64,000 nt of DNA from JAGRKR01 sp041397725 (GCA_041397725.1 JAWKVZ010000001.1:558001-622000), one strand, 5' to 3'. Numbered from the stretch's first letter, positions 9,101-17,586 are shown. Notes: generated by a model not told the origin, from the sequence alone. Program-made: numbers and translations.

Positions 9101-9109
9101 CTGGCGTAG
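6104..9109 (+). CDS. Large membrane-anchored coiled-coil protein, growth-pole-ring-like
   Basis: 1001 residues. Residues 1-100 are Pro/Arg-rich and disordered; two membrane helices follow (about 108-136 and 150-172), then some 600 residues of continuous helix, a second Pro-rich linker (about 765-890) and a compact C-terminal domain (QIDINGIARGIEPARAAEIWQRF to the end). Residues 362-526 are 15 back-to-back 11-residue repeats with hydrophobic residues at positions 1 and 5, the pattern of apolipoprotein-type right-handed coiled coils. Architecture and lineage resemble GPR/RgsE, the ring protein at the growth pole of Agrobacterium and Sinorhizobium, though those are about twice as long; orthology is inference. 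It would act at the inner membrane, possibly in polar growth. The gene appears monocistronic. Confidence 0.75.
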   Translation: MAQERSKTSDGRQDAHEIAGPDARPAAGEMLPPPPRPDAQAPHSQAGPATGPESRPHPPAPGQPVSEPQRRAARRRPAGTPRGNVAAANDDSPSIGGLIFALQQKPSSQPFLFAAIASGVWLALSVALGGALISGVLQRSPTLSDFFLSPAALTVAATIIVPIAIFWFLAMLIWRAQELRLMSSAMTEVAVRLAEPDRMAEKSIASLGQSVRRQVAFMNEAVSRALGRASELEALVHNEVAELERSYDENELRIRHLIEDLASERDALRNSSERVGEALRGVGSDVTREIMAVSEQATDRLQQVAVQLEHALRQMTDRTAELTSESGNAFLNTLSTIYTRLGSEVPQLIDKLGAEQTKLTVLIDGASTNLAALESALRVRTETLETTLSERTSSLELALGQNATRIETLLTDQTEAIDSTLANRQQLLDATLTAHQDGLNSSLAMHGQQIDAQLLERTKQIDSAFTERLRTFDEALLRSTMAMDNAVSERARSITNAMETHAKALGESMEKQAGELDETLMRGISAVRRTSENITRQSVKTIEGLAGQAELLRNVSENLLGQINSITNRFENQGQVIMKAANSLEAANFKIDSTLQTRHQELGALLDRISDRTQQFGTVMSGYSNTIEGSLAEAESRARSAAEELARGAEMRSRAAIAEVERFRSEADSSTDRVLEDLRSKFNFVQKEVTSQLSSLTSHFAETSDEVRQRAAKAAAELEATQSHLRHQIDHLPGATKETTEAMRRALQDQLRALEQLSTLAAREGQRRDTAQPARPDPGHLLHARSAPQITPRSTPRQQLDQVTASLARELGARDTSHPPQPVSTRQPVAMGALPPSSTAQAQHTPTSLPAGGAPPAGGDGWSLGDLLARASREEDGGGESRRNAASPSSTSSQIDINGIARGIEPARAAEIWQRFREGQRGILGPHIYTREGVGAFEDVSRRYRADAAFRTTVNRYMTEFEALLRDCEQREPGGRTAQNHLVSEAGRVYLMLAHASGRLA
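7187..7681 (+). repeat. Fifteen in-frame 33-bp (11-residue) repeats
   Basis: Coding repeat inside the large coiled-coil gene. Units such as LETTLSERTSS, IETLLTDQTEA, IDSTLANRQQL, LDATLTAHQDG, IDAQLLERTKQ, FDEALLRSTMA and LDETLMRGISA follow one another with no insertion. The consensus is hydrophobic-[D/E/N/T]-x-x-hydrophobic followed by six polar residues. DNA identity between units is low, so this is an old, structure-selected repeat, not recent slippage. Confidence 0.88.
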
Positions 9110-9148
9110 GACAGCGCCACCCACGGCCTCCCATTCGATTGCAGCATC

Positions 9149-9448
9149 TTACGCCGGCAGGACGATGCGGCCGCGGGCGCGCGAGACGCATGGGCAGAAG
9201 TAGCGCACGCGATCGGCCGCGGTCAGACAGCCGTCCTTGTGGATCACGTCGCCCTCGACGTACTCGGTGGCGCACATGCCGCAGCCACCCGTCTGGCAGC
9301 CCGGCTCGACCGGCAGCCCCGCGGCGATCAATACCTCAAGCGCCGTCTGGTGCGGCGCGACGACGAGCGTCGTTTCCGACCACGCGAGAAGGATCTCGAA
9401 GGACCCGGCTTCATCGTCACTTCCGCCATCGGCCGGCGTGCTGGTCAT
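9149..9448 (-). CDS. 2Fe-2S plant-type ferredoxin-domain protein
   Basis: 99 residues. GCQTGGCGMC supplies three cluster ligands (C-x4-C-x2-C) and YFCPCVSRA the fourth; the KDGCLTAADR segment between them and the SRA ending are typical of the C-terminal ferredoxin domain of phthalate/vanillate oxygenase reductases, here as a free-standing protein. Start ATG 9448 overlaps the TGA of the NnrS remnant by ATGA, so the two are translationally coupled, and the group III globin lies just upstream. It probably supplies electrons within this module, perhaps to the globin (inference). Confidence 0.85.
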   Translation of the reverse strand: MTSTPADGGSDDEAGSFEILLAWSETTLVVAPHQTALEVLIAAGLPVEPGCQTGGCGMCATEYVEGDVIHKDGCLTAADRVRYFCPCVSRARGRIVLPA

Positions 9449-9675
9449 GGCCGCGGTCTCGTCAACGCAGGCGGGAGGACCACGACGAAACCGCCGGAGG
9501 GCGCCACCCACGCCGCCGCCGCGATGTGCAGCATCGGCGCGGGCGTGAGCCCCATGGCTGCCGCCATGCGCGTGAGTGCCGCGATCAGGGCCGCGAGATA
9601 GATGAGTTGTATGGAACGGCTCGCGCTCAGTGGCTGTCCGGTGGAGGCGCGGATCTGCTCACCGCTCGTCGCCAT
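9445..9675 (-). pseudogene. NnrS C-terminal remnant (76 residues)
   Basis: The open frame matches, as I recall the family, only the last membrane helices of NnrS, the haem-copper membrane protein of nitric-oxide stress. TGQPLSASR corresponds to the conserved HTGRPL turn and PPALTRPRP to the C-terminal PILLRPR motif; two membrane helices lie between (near residues 22-40 and 46-66). The ten or so N-terminal helices of a normal ~400-residue NnrS are missing, and the sequence immediately upstream is the globin gene. It retains a start codon 4 nt after the globin stop and overlaps the ferredoxin start, so it may still be translated and serve coupling. It could alternatively be a domesticated two-helix protein. 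Confidence 0.6.
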
Positions 9676-9679
9676 CGCG

Positions 9680-10144
9680 TCACCTCTGCCCGGCGGGCGG
9701 CAGCCGCTCGCCCCGCCCGAGGATGAGGCCGCGGCTGGTCGCGATCCCCATCTCGAGGCTTGCAGCGATCATGCGCGCCTTCTCGACGAAAAGCGCGGCG
9801 GCAGGCCCCGGACAGACCTCGCCGGCCGTCTCCTCGAACAGCGCCAGCCAGCGGTCGAAATGATCGCCGCTGACGGGGAGCGGGGCATGAGCCGGCATCG
9901 GCCGCCCGTGATAGCGGCCCGTCATCAGCGTCACTGACGACCAGAAGGCACACATGCGCTGGAGATGCGGCTCCCAGTCCTGGATACGCGCCGCAAAGAC
10001 CGGGCCGAGCACCTCGTCGGCCCGCACGCGCGCGTAGAAGGCATGCACAAGCCGTTCGATCAGCGCCTCGTCGATCCCTGTCCGTTCGGCGATCTCGGCG
10101 GCGAACGCCGCGCGCCGGGCCAGGCTCTCCTCGCGATCCGACAT
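9680..10144 (-). CDS. Group III truncated haemoglobin
   Basis: 154 residues. Family landmarks: Tyr37 in HAFYARV (B10), the WEPHLQRM His at about 60 (distal E7), His86 in MPAHAPLP (proximal F8 haem ligand) and Trp99 in HFDRWLALFEE (G8), the layout of Campylobacter Ctb. Group III globins bind O2 and NO and are linked to nitrosative or microaerobic stress. Start ATG 10144 (MSDREES) is chosen over upstream frames because the B helix begins shortly after. First gene of a three-gene minus-strand unit with the NnrS remnant and the 2Fe-2S protein, divergent from nsrR, so probably under NsrR control. Confidence 0.92.
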   Translation of the reverse strand: MSDREESLARRAAFAAEIAERTGIDEALIERLVHAFYARVRADEVLGPVFAARIQDWEPHLQRMCAFWSSVTLMTGRYHGRPMPAHAPLPVSGDHFDRWLALFEETAGEVCPGPAAALFVEKARMIAASLEMGIATSRGLILGRGERLPPAGQR

Positions 10145-10170
10145 GGGCTCCCCGCCGCTGCCATCGACAC

Positions 10171-10229
10171 ATTTAAGCATTGAGAATGCCCATTCATGCA
10201 CCTAGAATAGACATTTGCAATACCCATTC
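10171..10229. promoter_or_regulatory. Candidate NsrR operator region, divergent promoter
   Basis: The 98-bp gap between the globin and nsrR is AT-rich compared with its surroundings and holds overlapping inverted repeats: GCATT-GAG-AATGC followed by GAATG-CC-CATTC (about 10178-10195), plus a direct repeat AATGCCCATTC (10185-10195) / AATACCCATTC (10219-10229) exactly 34 bp apart. Autoregulation plus control of the globin unit by NsrR is the simplest reading; the motif itself is only inferred. Confidence 0.5.
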
Positions 10230-10242
10230 GGGCCCAGCGACC

Positions 10243-10692
10243 ATGCGTCTCACAGCTTTCACCGACTATGGCCTCAGGGCGTTGATGCGGCTTGCCGGCG
10301 AGCCCGACCGTGTCTTCACCACCGACGAGATCGCCCGGGAATTCGCCATCTCGCGCAACCATCTGACCAAGGTCGTGCGGGAGATGGCCGATGCCGGGCT
10401 GGTGGCCACGCACCGCGGCGCCGGCGGCGGTCTGCGGCTGGCGCGCCCGGCCGCCGCCATCACCATCGGCGAGGTCGTGCGCCGGCTCGAATCCCGCCAT
10501 GCCATCGTCGAGTGCTTCCGCGACGACGGCGGCGGCTGTCGGCTCACCGCACATTGCCGGTTGAAGGGCCACCTCGCCGCGGCAACGGCGGCGTTTCTCG
10601 GGCAGCTCGACAAGACGAGCCTCGCCGACTGCGCCTACACGCCGCCCCTGCTATCGGGCGACGATCCGACGCCGCGCCGGACACGGGAGTGA
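10243..10692 (+). CDS. nsrR: Rrf2-family NO-responsive repressor NsrR
   Basis: 149 residues. An N-terminal winged helix-turn-helix (MRLTAFTDYGLRALMRLA; TTDEIAREFAISRNHLTKVV; wing RGAGGGLRLARP) is followed by three cysteines at 91, 99 and 105 (C-x7-C-x5-C) that would hold an Fe-S cluster sensing nitric oxide. The SRNHLTKVV recognition helix favours NsrR over IscR or RirA, which share the Cys layout. ATG 10243 starts exactly at the conserved MRLT; the frame continues upstream but through the operator region. Divergent from the globin/NnrS-remnant/ferredoxin unit, and 7 nt ahead of the DUF454 gene. Confidence 0.85.
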   Translation: MRLTAFTDYGLRALMRLAGEPDRVFTTDEIAREFAISRNHLTKVVREMADAGLVATHRGAGGGLRLARPAAAITIGEVVRRLESRHAIVECFRDDGGGCRLTAHCRLKGHLAAATAAFLGQLDKTSLADCAYTPPLLSGDDPTPRRTRE

Positions 10693-10699
10693 GTGTGCC

Positions 10700-11074
10700 G
10701 TGACAAAGCGCGCGCTCTGGCTCGTCCTCGGGCTGCTGTCGACGGCCTGCGGCATCGCCGGCATCGTGCTGCCGCTGGTGCCGACCACACCGTTTCTGCT
10801 CGTCGCAGCCTATGCCTTCGCCCGCTCGTCGCCGCGGCTGCACGCCTGGCTCGTGCTGCATCCCCGCCTCGGACCACCGATCCGACACTGGCGCGCGCAC
10901 GGCGCCATCAGCCGCCCGGCGAAACGAACCGCTGTCGTGGTGATCGTGGCGACGTTCGCGCTGAGCGTCGCGCTCGGCGTGGCACTCTGGCTGCTGCTCG
11001 TTCAAGCCGCCGTTCTGACAGTGGTGACGGCGTTCATTCTGTCGCGGCCGGACGGGCCGGACGCCGACGCTTGA
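10700..11074 (+). CDS. DUF454 (YbaN-like) inner membrane protein
   Basis: 124 residues with the family hallmark LPLVPTTPFLLVAAYAFARS after the first helix, then HPRLGPPIRHW and two closing membrane helices. The function of the family is not established. The GTG start at 10700 is 7 nt behind the nsrR stop, so the two are one transcript; DUF454 genes often accompany haem or NO genes, which suits this position. Confidence 0.85.
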   Translation: MTKRALWLVLGLLSTACGIAGIVLPLVPTTPFLLVAAYAFARSSPRLHAWLVLHPRLGPPIRHWRAHGAISRPAKRTAVVVIVATFALSVALGVALWLLLVQAAVLTVVTAFILSRPDGPDADA

Positions 11075-11126
11075 ACAGCCGCGCCCCAGCGGCAGCGCGC
11101 CCGCCAACGCCCCCTCCCCGTGCCGC

Positions 11127-12419
<1,293 letters not shown>

Positions 12420-12739
12420 TACGTTGCCTCGCCGACTTTCACTCGTGCCTCAGCGTCGATGGGTCGAACATCGGCCCGCCCCGGAGCTGCTCACCCCGGC
12501 AAAGCCGCCGCAGACCGCGCCCTCGGGCGGCCGCCTGGAACCCGCCCGGCACAGTCGTTCCCTGCCCGGCAAGTCCCGGGCCTGCGCCCACGCTCCCGGT
12601 TAGCGCGCGCCCCCGCACCATGCAAGCATGAAACCGCCGCAGGCGCCCTCGTCCCATCGTCGAATAGGCGCAGCACGCACGGCATCGGCGTTCCCGGCCT
12701 CACGTGGCAGGCAATCGGACCTAATTTCCAGGGGTTGCC
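12420..12739. other. Intergenic region upstream of purA, no gene seen
   Basis: Lies between the purA start and the repeat at 12740. I see no credible gene, RNA or operator; it presumably holds the purA promoter. The open frames here have poor codon character. Confidence 0.4.
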
Positions 12740-12798
12740 TGCGATTCACGCTCTCGATCGCCGCGCTGCGCGCGACGTTCTCGACCGATCGCAGCCTA
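12740..12798. repeat. Diverged copy of the palindromic repeat at 3651-3712
   Basis: TGCGATTCACG at the left and TCTCGACCGATCGCA at the right are shared word for word with the 3.6-kb array. The inner stem differs in sequence (CGCCGCGC/GCGCG instead of GGAAGCGC/GCGCTCC) yet still pairs, which suggests that the hairpin is conserved. As in the first locus, the right arm runs into the TAG stop (CTA on the plus strand, 12796-12798) of a minus-strand gene, so both copies could act as transcription ends. Confidence 0.75.
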
Positions 12799-13116
12799 GT
12801 GCCGGTCGGTCCGCACCATGCTCGCCTGCACACGCTGCATGCGCATGCCCGAAATGGCCAGCCAGATGCCGACCACGCCGACCAGCAGGTTGGCGATGTT
12901 GAGCAGAATCTCGAACGTCGCAAAAGCCTGGCCCGAATTGCGGTCGCGGGTGACGCGACGGTCGGGCGCGGCCTGCGGCGCGGCGCTGCGCGCACCGGGC
13001 TGCGGACTGGCGCTGCGCGACGCCACCCAGGAAGTACCGACCCAGCGATATGCGAATACGGTCGCGGCGCCCGCGAACATGATGAGTCCCAGCAGAACCA
13101 AGAAGAGCTTCCGCAT
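12796..13116 (-). CDS. Small two-helix membrane protein, unknown function
   Basis: 106 residues starting MRKLFLVLLGLIMFAGAATVF (signal anchor), then a polar, basic linker rich in Ala, Pro and Arg, and a second membrane helix (FEILLNIANLLVGVVGIWLAISG). ATG 13116 is chosen because it opens with the hydrophobic segment. No family recognised. It is divergent from the EamA pair and its stop abuts the palindromic repeat. Confidence 0.55.
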   Translation of the reverse strand: MRKLFLVLLGLIMFAGAATVFAYRWVGTSWVASRSASPQPGARSAAPQAAPDRRVTRDRNSGQAFATFEILLNIANLLVGVVGIWLAISGMRMQRVQASMVRTDRH

Positions 13117-13376
13117 GTCCCGATGCCTCCGACCTTCGCTTGCCATCTTCGAGCGGTCCGGACCGGCGGTCCGCCGCCCTGCCGTGCCCTCGTCCTCGTG
13201 CAGTCTAGTGCATCTAAGACGATGACGGAACGATGGCGCAAGCCGACGCTGCCCCCTCTTCCACATCGTCCACGGCGCTTCCCTCGCTTCATCGCGCCGA
13301 CTATGGTCTCAAGTCTGCTGATGCCCCGACCAAGCAGCCGGCGCACCTGCCGCCTCGAGGACTGCGCCGCGCGCAC

Positions 13377-14324
13377 ATGCCAGCCCCAGCCACCAGGAAC
13401 GGACCGCTCGCGGCTTACGTCATGCTGACGTTGGCGTCGCTGTTCTGGGCGGGCAATTTCGTGATGGGCCGCTGGTCGGCCGAGCACGTGCCGCCGCTGG
13501 CCCTCTCGTGCCTGAGATGGATCGTGGCCTCGGCGCTGTTGCTGCCCTTCGCCCTGCCGCATCTGCGCCGTGACTGGCCGCAGATCCGCGCCCATCTCGG
13601 GCTTCTGCTGTTCCTGGGGAGCACCGGGGCGGGCTTCTTCGGGTCGCTTGCCTATCTCGGCCTTGCGCGCACGACGGCGCTCAATGCACTGGTGCTCAAC
13701 TCGGCCAGCCCCATTCTGATCGTCCTGGTTTGCGCGGCGGTGTTCGGCGACAGGATCGGCCTGCGCCAGATCCTCGGCCTGCTCATGGCGATGGCCGGCG
13801 TGCTCGCCATCGTGGCGCGCGGCGATCCGCTTCTGCTGACGACGCTCACGCTCGACACCGGCGACCTGCTCGTGCTGCTCGCGATGCTGCTCTGGGCGCT
13901 CTACACCGCCTATCTGCGGCTGCGGCCGAAGCTGCACTGGCTGAGCTTCGCCGTCACCATCTCTCTGCTCGCCGCGCTGGTCACCCTGCCACTGATGGCG
14001 GCGGAGCACCTTGCCGGCCACGCCTTGCGTGCAACCTCACAGACGGCGATGGCGGTACTCTATACGGGCATTTTTCCGAGCGTGCTGTCCTATATCCTGT
14101 GGACGCGCGGCGTGGAGATCCTGGGCGGCGTCAGGGCTGGACCGTTCATGTATCTGATCCCGCTGTTCGGCGCGGGGCTGGCGGTCGGGCTGCTCGGCGA
14201 GCCATTGCGCCTCTTCCACCTCGTCGGTCTCCTGCTGATCGTCGCCGGCGTGGTGACGGCTGCAGGCGGTCGCCCGCCTTCCGACAGCACCGACGATGCG
14301 CGAAGGCCGCGGCCATCGCCATGA
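13377..14324 (+). CDS. EamA/DMT-family transporter (first of tandem pair)
   Basis: 315 residues, ten predicted membrane helices made of two EamA halves (starting near LASLFWAGNFVMGRW and LLVLLAMLLWALYTAYL). The conserved ALNALVLNSASPILI and GEPLRLFHLVGLLLIVAG motifs mark the ends of the halves. DMT transporters export or exchange amino acids and other metabolites; the substrate is unknown. ATG 13377 (MPAPATRNG) precedes the first helix; longer frames add only low-complexity residues. The stop overlaps the ATG of the next gene. Confidence 0.88.
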   Translation: MPAPATRNGPLAAYVMLTLASLFWAGNFVMGRWSAEHVPPLALSCLRWIVASALLLPFALPHLRRDWPQIRAHLGLLLFLGSTGAGFFGSLAYLGLARTTALNALVLNSASPILIVLVCAAVFGDRIGLRQILGLLMAMAGVLAIVARGDPLLLTTLTLDTGDLLVLLAMLLWALYTAYLRLRPKLHWLSFAVTISLLAALVTLPLMAAEHLAGHALRATSQTAMAVLYTGIFPSVLSYILWTRGVEILGGVRAGPFMYLIPLFGAGLAVGLLGEPLRLFHLVGLLLIVAGVVTAAGGRPPSDSTDDARRPRPSP

Positions 14325-15196
14325 CCGGATATGCCTATGCTCTGCTGTCGCTGACGTCGCTGCTCTGGGCGGGCAATCAGATCATCGGCCGCGCGGTCGC
14401 AGGCCACGTGCCGCCGATCGCGCTCGGCATGCTCCGCTGGACTCTCGCGGCGCTGATCATCCTGCCGTTCGCATGGGTGCACCTGCGCCGGGACTGGCCC
14501 GTCGTGCGCCGCAATGCCGGCGTGCTGCTGCTGCTCGGCGTCACCGCCGGCGGCAGCGTCAATACACTGCAGTACATCGGCCTCAATCACACCACCGCGC
14601 TCAACGCACTGCTGATCAACTCGAGCGCACCCGTGCTCATTGCCCTGACGTCGTTCGCGCTGTTCGGGGAGCGGCTGCGCGCCATGCAGTGGCTGGGCAT
14701 TCTCGTTTCCCTGCTCGGGGTCTTGAGCATTCTCGCGGAAGGCCGCCCGAGCGAGATCCTCGCGCTCTCCGCCAATCCGGGCGACGTGCTGTGCCTCGTC
14801 GCCATGGTCGTCTGGGGGCTCTACACGGCGCTGCTGCGCCACCGGCCAGCGATCCACTGGCTGAGCTTCACGGCCGTGACCTTCGCCATCTCCGGCGTCG
14901 TGACATGGCCGTTCTTCATCGCCGAGCATCTCTCCGGCCGAACGCTTGCGGCGACGATGCCGACGCTGCTCGCCGTCAGCTACGTCGCCGTGTTCCCGAG
15001 CCTGATCGCATACCTCTGCTATAACCGCGGCGTCGAAATCGTCGGTGCGGCGCGGGCCGGCGTCTTCATGCATCTCGTGCCGGCGTTCGGCGCCGTGCTC
15101 GCCTTCGTGCTGCTGGGGGAAGCCCCGCATCTCTATCACGCCGCGGGTTTCGCCCTGACGCTCGGCGGCATCTGGCTCGCCACACGGAGCCGTTGA
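14321..15196 (+). CDS. EamA/DMT-family transporter (second of tandem pair)
   Basis: 291 residues, ten helices, clearly a paralogue of the preceding gene: both contain FWAGN/LWAGNQ openings, G(R)W/RAVAGHVPP, TTALNALL-N-S, LYTA-LR-RP--HWLSF and a closing GEAPHLYHAAGFALTLGG. The ATGA overlap with the upstream stop (14321-14324) means coupled translation, so the two may work together, possibly as a heterodimer (inference). Confidence 0.88.
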   Translation: MTGYAYALLSLTSLLWAGNQIIGRAVAGHVPPIALGMLRWTLAALIILPFAWVHLRRDWPVVRRNAGVLLLLGVTAGGSVNTLQYIGLNHTTALNALLINSSAPVLIALTSFALFGERLRAMQWLGILVSLLGVLSILAEGRPSEILALSANPGDVLCLVAMVVWGLYTALLRHRPAIHWLSFTAVTFAISGVVTWPFFIAEHLSGRTLAATMPTLLAVSYVAVFPSLIAYLCYNRGVEIVGAARAGVFMHLVPAFGAVLAFVLLGEAPHLYHAAGFALTLGGIWLATRSR

Positions 15197-15244
15197 ACGG
15201 GCCGCGCCGTCACGACGGGAGTTCCGTCGCCGCGCCCTCGGCGG

Positions 15245-15559
15245 TTACGTCTCGTCGATCGTCTGGCCGAGGGCGTTGTCTGCGACGAGTGGCGTCTCGA
15301 AGTATTGCACCGTCGGCTCGCTGCCATAGGTGCTGCGCACGCGCTCGAACCAGGCTGCGCCGCGTGCGGACTTGGCTGCCTCCATGCTGCGCCACAGATA
15401 GACCCCGCCGGCGCGCCGCGTCTCGGCATCGAACAGGTAGTTCTTGCGGATGAGCTCGGGATTGGCCCGCCACGTCGGCGCACTCCGCCGGTAGTTGGCG
15501 ATGACGTCGTCACGCGTCATCCCATCGGGGATGGCAAAGGTGATGATCTCGGTGATCAT
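15245..15559 (-). CDS. YdhR-like putative monooxygenase
   Basis: 104 residues of the small alpha/beta-barrel family of E. coli YdhR (dimeric, ferredoxin-like fold). NPELIRKNYLFDAETRRAGGVYLWRSMEAAKSA matches, in pieces, the family core of a GxYL strand followed by a helix. Activity is unproven for the family. ATG 15559 gives the standard N-terminus MITEIITFAIP. Convergent with the EamA pair; CGACGG-GAGTT-CCGTCG at 15213-15229 between them could be a weak bidirectional terminator. Confidence 0.75.
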   Translation of the reverse strand: MITEIITFAIPDGMTRDDVIANYRRSAPTWRANPELIRKNYLFDAETRRAGGVYLWRSMEAAKSARGAAWFERVRSTYGSEPTVQYFETPLVADNALGQTIDET

Positions 15560-15714
15560 GGACTTCCGCTCCGTGGTGTGAAGGGATCGACCGGCAGGCC
15601 GGCGGCCCCATGTCAACTGGGCGCCGCACCACCGCGCCCCGCTCACGAGAACGCCCGGGACGCGGACCGACGCGATGGCGGCGCTCTGCACGCTGCCATC
15701 GCGTCGATCATCCT

Positions 15715-17409
15715 CTAGCGCCGGCGATACTCCACGCGCTTGGCCGCCGGCCAGGACACGCGGTAGCCGAACAGCACCTGCTTCTCCTCGTCCGGCTCGA
15801 CCTTGAACTCCCAGGCCAACACGCCCCGCTTGTCCTCGAAGTCGCGCTTGGTCGGCGCCGTCTTGGCGGTCAGGTCCACCTTGATGTCCTGATGCGCCGC
15901 GATCGGCATCTGATCGATGACAAGGACGGTGATCGGGCGCTCGTGCAGGTTCTTGATGGTGGTGCGGAAATCGCTCTGATCGACCTTCGACGCCGAGATC
16001 AGCCCGGTCTCGCTCCGCTTCTGCTCGAGCACGGCATGCCTGACGCGGACGGAATCGTCCACCCCGAAGCCAAGCTCGTGCTTCTCACCCGGTCCGAGCA
16101 GCGGCAACTGGCCGCCGCCGACGAACGTGCCGTCGCGGAACAGCGCAACGCGGCCGGGCAGCAACGACAGCCCCTTCGGCATCGTCAGGCGCGCATAGAG
16201 GTAGGCCGCCGCCCGCACCCTCGGCGTCGTCCTGACGACGAGCGTCGGCTCCATCTTGTGCTGGTCGATGGTCACCTGCTTGACCTCGCCGGTCTCGGCA
16301 ACCGTGACGCGACCGGGAATGGCGAACAGCGCCTGGAAAGGCGCCTGCACGATGCCGGCCTGGCGCTGGCCGATGTCCTCTTCACGAGGCGCCATGGCTG
16401 GCTTGAGCGCCTGCCCGCTCTGCGCCTTGAGGCGACGGCGCTCGCCGCTGGCATCGCGCATCTCGCGCCGCGGGCTGGGCGCACTCGCGACCGGAGCCGG
16501 CGGGGGCCGCTCGGGCTCGAAATCGACGATCTGGGGCGACAGCACCGGCGCACTCGTACCGGCAGAGGGGCGCGTCGTCGACAGTGTCAGCTTCACGTTC
16601 TGCCAGATCTCGCCCGTACGCTGCGAGATGCCGGCGCGACGCACCAGTTGCACGCTCGGCGGCACGTTCTTGGCACCCGCGGTCAGGCGGGCGTCGTAGG
16701 CGGCCAACCAGGAGGCGGCGGGAACCTGATAGCGGATCACGAGTTGCGCCTCGAGCGGGGCTGCTGCGGCGACGAACACGCGCACTTCCGTCCGCTGCTG
16801 CTGCTTCGGTGCCAGCGCCACCAGCCGCTTACGCAGATCGGTGATCTTGCGATCGATCTCACGGGTCTTGATCCTGGTATCGAGGATGGTCTTCTTCACC
16901 TCGATCATGCGCTCGCCGATCAGGCCGAACAGCTTGTTCCAGTCCGTCTGCGCCAGCCCCTGGCCACCTGACGGCGCCGGCTGCTTCGGCAGGCCCGCCA
17001 GATTCTTGATCAGTTCGTGCTGCGCCTCGGCCGTCTGCACAACGCTTTCGAGGGCGCTACGCTCGTCCTGCAGGCGCTCGATCTGCTGCTCGATGGCGCG
17101 ACGCTCGCGCGCGATCAGGTTCTGATCGTCCCATGGCAGATAGAGCCGGCGGGCATCGACGGAGCCGATATCCATGCGTCCGGTCGCTTTGCCCTCCACG
17201 CGAATGGAGCTCGGGATGGTCTGGGCCGGCAAATCCGGCAGGATCAGCGTGTGCTCACCCTTCTCGAGCTTGATCTTGGCGAGGCGCGTCACCTCGGCGC
17301 CTCGCGGAAACACCGTCACGGCGTCGAGACTGGAATGCGTCCGTATCTCAGCGGCGGACGCGGCCGAGCTGAACAGGACCAGTGCTGCGACGGCGAGCGG
17401 CAAGCGCAT
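15715..17409 (-). CDS. MuiA-family (mucoidy inhibitor) secreted protein
   Basis: 564 residues with a cleavable signal peptide (MRLPLAVAALVLFSSAASAAE), the N-terminal domain DUF4140 (SLDAVTVFPRGAEVTRLAKIKL), a coiled coil around residues 100-190, and the C-terminal beta-rich DUF4139 region ending in WEFKVEPDEEKQVLFGYRVSWP. Family members have been named after mucoidy inhibition, but their molecular function is unknown. Start at 17409 is supported by GGAGGTCCTCA just upstream; an in-frame extension to 17448 would bury the signal peptide. Confidence 0.85.
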   Translation of the reverse strand: MRLPLAVAALVLFSSAASAAEIRTHSSLDAVTVFPRGAEVTRLAKIKLEKGEHTLILPDLPAQTIPSSIRVEGKATGRMDIGSVDARRLYLPWDDQNLIARERRAIEQQIERLQDERSALESVVQTAEAQHELIKNLAGLPKQPAPSGGQGLAQTDWNKLFGLIGERMIEVKKTILDTRIKTREIDRKITDLRKRLVALAPKQQQRTEVRVFVAAAAPLEAQLVIRYQVPAASWLAAYDARLTAGAKNVPPSVQLVRRAGISQRTGEIWQNVKLTLSTTRPSAGTSAPVLSPQIVDFEPERPPPAPVASAPSPRREMRDASGERRRLKAQSGQALKPAMAPREEDIGQRQAGIVQAPFQALFAIPGRVTVAETGEVKQVTIDQHKMEPTLVVRTTPRVRAAAYLYARLTMPKGLSLLPGRVALFRDGTFVGGGQLPLLGPGEKHELGFGVDDSVRVRHAVLEQKRSETGLISASKVDQSDFRTTIKNLHERPITVLVIDQMPIAAHQDIKVDLTAKTAPTKRDFEDKRGVLAWEFKVEPDEEKQVLFGYRVSWPAAKRVEYRRR

Positions 17410-17586
17410 TGAGGACCTCCTGGAACACACACTCTCTGGGAAAAACACGGCGTATGGATTAGCGCCTGAGGTTCAGAGTGAAAGCCGCCATAACTGTGGC
17501 AAGACCGCGGCAGAGGCCTGCGAAGGGCCTGCAGACCGGACGCCCCGGGGGCCGTCAGAGGGCCGGCGGTGCGCCCGGACGCCCCC

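Noticed and set aside
10243..10692. The Rrf2 regulator as RirA or IscR, because of Cys 91/99/105
   Set aside because: The SRNHLTKVV recognition helix and the neighbouring globin and NnrS remnant favour NsrR; no iron-uptake or isc genes are near.
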